This document shows, piece after piece, positions 63,384-64,000 of a stretch of DNA of 64,000 nt. The stretch comes from Microbulbifer agarilyticus (GTDB lineage Bacteria > Pseudomonadota > Gammaproteobacteria > Pseudomonadales > Cellvibrionaceae): NCBI RefSeq assembly GCF_020171345.1, contig NZ_JAIUZM010000001.1:1054001-1118000 (forward strand). The letters run 5' to 3'. A model generated the notes under the pieces. It saw nothing but the letters and a program-made list of their open reading frames with translations. It did no database searches and had not been told where the DNA came from. Position numbers and translations under genes: made by a program. The number at the start of each line of letters is the position of its first letter. The stretch's first letter is position 1.

Positions 63384-63410
63384 TTATGCGCCCGCTCGAT
63401 GGGCGCATAA
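63384..63410. repeat. 10-bp stem hairpin between the DUF4124 gene and glnL
   Basis: Perfect arms TTATGCGCCC and GGGCGCATAA with a 7-base loop, 28 bases after the stop of the leftward DUF4124 gene. No T run follows in the gene direction, so it may be a processing, attenuation or Rho-dependent element. Confidence 0.6.
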
Positions 63411-63438
63411 GCCGAAGTAGACCGGGTATTCGCGGATA

Positions 63439-64000
63439 TTAGCGGGGCTTGGGACTGGGCGGTTTCGCAATACCCGGCACCTGGGGTGCCTGGGGCATCT
63501 GCGGTGCCTGCTGGGCGGGGAAGTCCGGTATCTGTCCGCCGGGTCGCTTCACATGGACCTGAATGGTTTGCGACTGCGCCAACGGCTGGCCGGTGGCGCT
63601 GTACAGCACCGCCTGGATGGTATGAGTACCGCGCTCCAGCGCGGAGATGTCCAGGCTGTTGGTGGATGAACCGCCACTCCAGCGCTGGCCGTCGATGACC
63701 GCGAAAAAGCGGTAACCATCCCGCGGTACCGGATTCAGGGCCACCTGTAGCACGATAAAGCGCTGACCGGGAGGGATGGTCGCATCATCCGCCGGACTGA
63801 CAATGGCAAAGCTGATAGGCCCGAGGTCTTCGCGCTGGCGCTCATCGCCGGAGCGCGGAGATAGCTTGCGCGTGGGCAGCGCGCTCTTCGGCGCGATCGG
63901 CTGCACATTGATTGGCCCAATCTCAATCTTTTCCACCTTCTCGCCCGCCGGCGCGGTGTCGCTGAAGGTCACGCGGCCATCGGGGCCGACGATTTTGTAC
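63439..64000 (-). CDS. DUF4124 domain protein (C-terminal part)
   Basis: The gene enters from the right edge; the open frame begins with YKIVGPDGRVTFSDTAP at the boundary, the typical DUF4124 start. The visible 187 residues also include an Ig-like beta domain (ISFAIVSPADDATIPPGQRFIVLQVAL, THTIQAVLYSATGQPL) and a Pro/Gln-rich tail. DUF4124 genes often precede glnL in gammaproteobacteria, with glnA further upstream. Function unknown. Confidence 0.85.
   Translation of the reverse strand, partial: YKIVGPDGRVTFSDTAPAGEKVEKIEIGPINVQPIAPKSALPTRKLSPRSGDERQREDLGPISFAIVSPADDATIPPGQRFIVLQVALNPVPRDGYRFFAVIDGQRWSGGSSTNSLDISALERGTHTIQAVLYSATGQPLAQSQTIQVHVKRPGGQIPDFPAQQAPQMPQAPQVPGIAKPPSPKPR

Overview
The window is ordinary chromosomal DNA of a marine-type gammaproteobacterium. 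The gene set (glnL-glnG, hslR, hslO, ATP-type pckA, yrfG, cysQ, fadH-like reductase, moderately high GC) fits the Cellvibrionales, and a Microbulbifer-like organism is my best guess; this is inference, since no marker gene such as 16S rRNA is present. I saw no tRNA or rRNA gene, no insertion sequence and no CRISPR array.

Layout. 1-1.2 kb: end of a NarL-type sensor kinase and its response regulator. 1.3-4.6 kb: a FadH/old-yellow-enzyme reductase and a SnoaL-like protein, divergent from a TetR regulator, with two identical operators between them. 5-10.3 kb: a secreted alpha/beta hydrolase, then a TonB-dependent receptor with a FecI-like sigma factor and a FecR-like anti-sigma factor. 10.6-23.6 kb: a divergent envelope redox locus. 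Its left arm holds an HzsA-related dihaem lipoprotein, two outer-membrane barrels, a TlpA thioredoxin, a DUF4266 lipoprotein ending in Gly-Gly-Gly-Cys-Gly-Cys-Asn, and a DUF3570 barrel. Its right arm holds two more CxxCH proteins, a Tat-exported DUF1501-like protein and ApbE. 23.7-33.2 kb: a nine-gene envelope machine with a TolQ-like channel, two TolR/ExbD-like subunits, an AgmX/TonB-like protein, three TPR proteins and two small secreted proteins. It resembles in outline the Agl-Glt machinery of Myxococcus, and a CRP-like class II promoter lies in front of it. 33.5-35.1 kb: two tandem PAS-LuxR regulators behind a perfect CRP-type box.

35.5-36.5 kb: DUF2237 and DUF2939 genes. 36.7-44.7 kb: a membrane protein, then the classic RDD-SpoIIM-DUF4129-DUF4350-MoxR-DUF58 operon. 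44.8-49.8 kb: a small outer-membrane barrel, a solitary HicB-like gene, a 68-residue protein, cysQ, cysK, a lysoplasmalogenase and yrfG. 49.8-55.8 kb: hslR between two inverted copies of a structured palindromic repeat, then a trypsin-like protease, a DUF4124 protein, hslO and pckA. 55.9-60.4 kb: two paralogous M15-like peptidases, an AI-2E-family transporter behind a perfect FNR/Anr-type box, a DUF3833 lipoprotein, a DUF4239 membrane protein and yjdM. 60.5-64 kb: glnG, glnL with an upstream NtrC-type box, and a DUF4124 gene running off the right edge.

The most interesting region is 10.6-33.2 kb. Two neighbouring blocks encode several c-type cytochrome-like lipoproteins, a flavin transferase, a thioredoxin, several outer-membrane barrels and a proton-channel-driven TPR/TonB-like apparatus. 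In the motor, only one of the two ExbD-like subunits keeps the membrane aspartate. The function of the whole is unknown to me.
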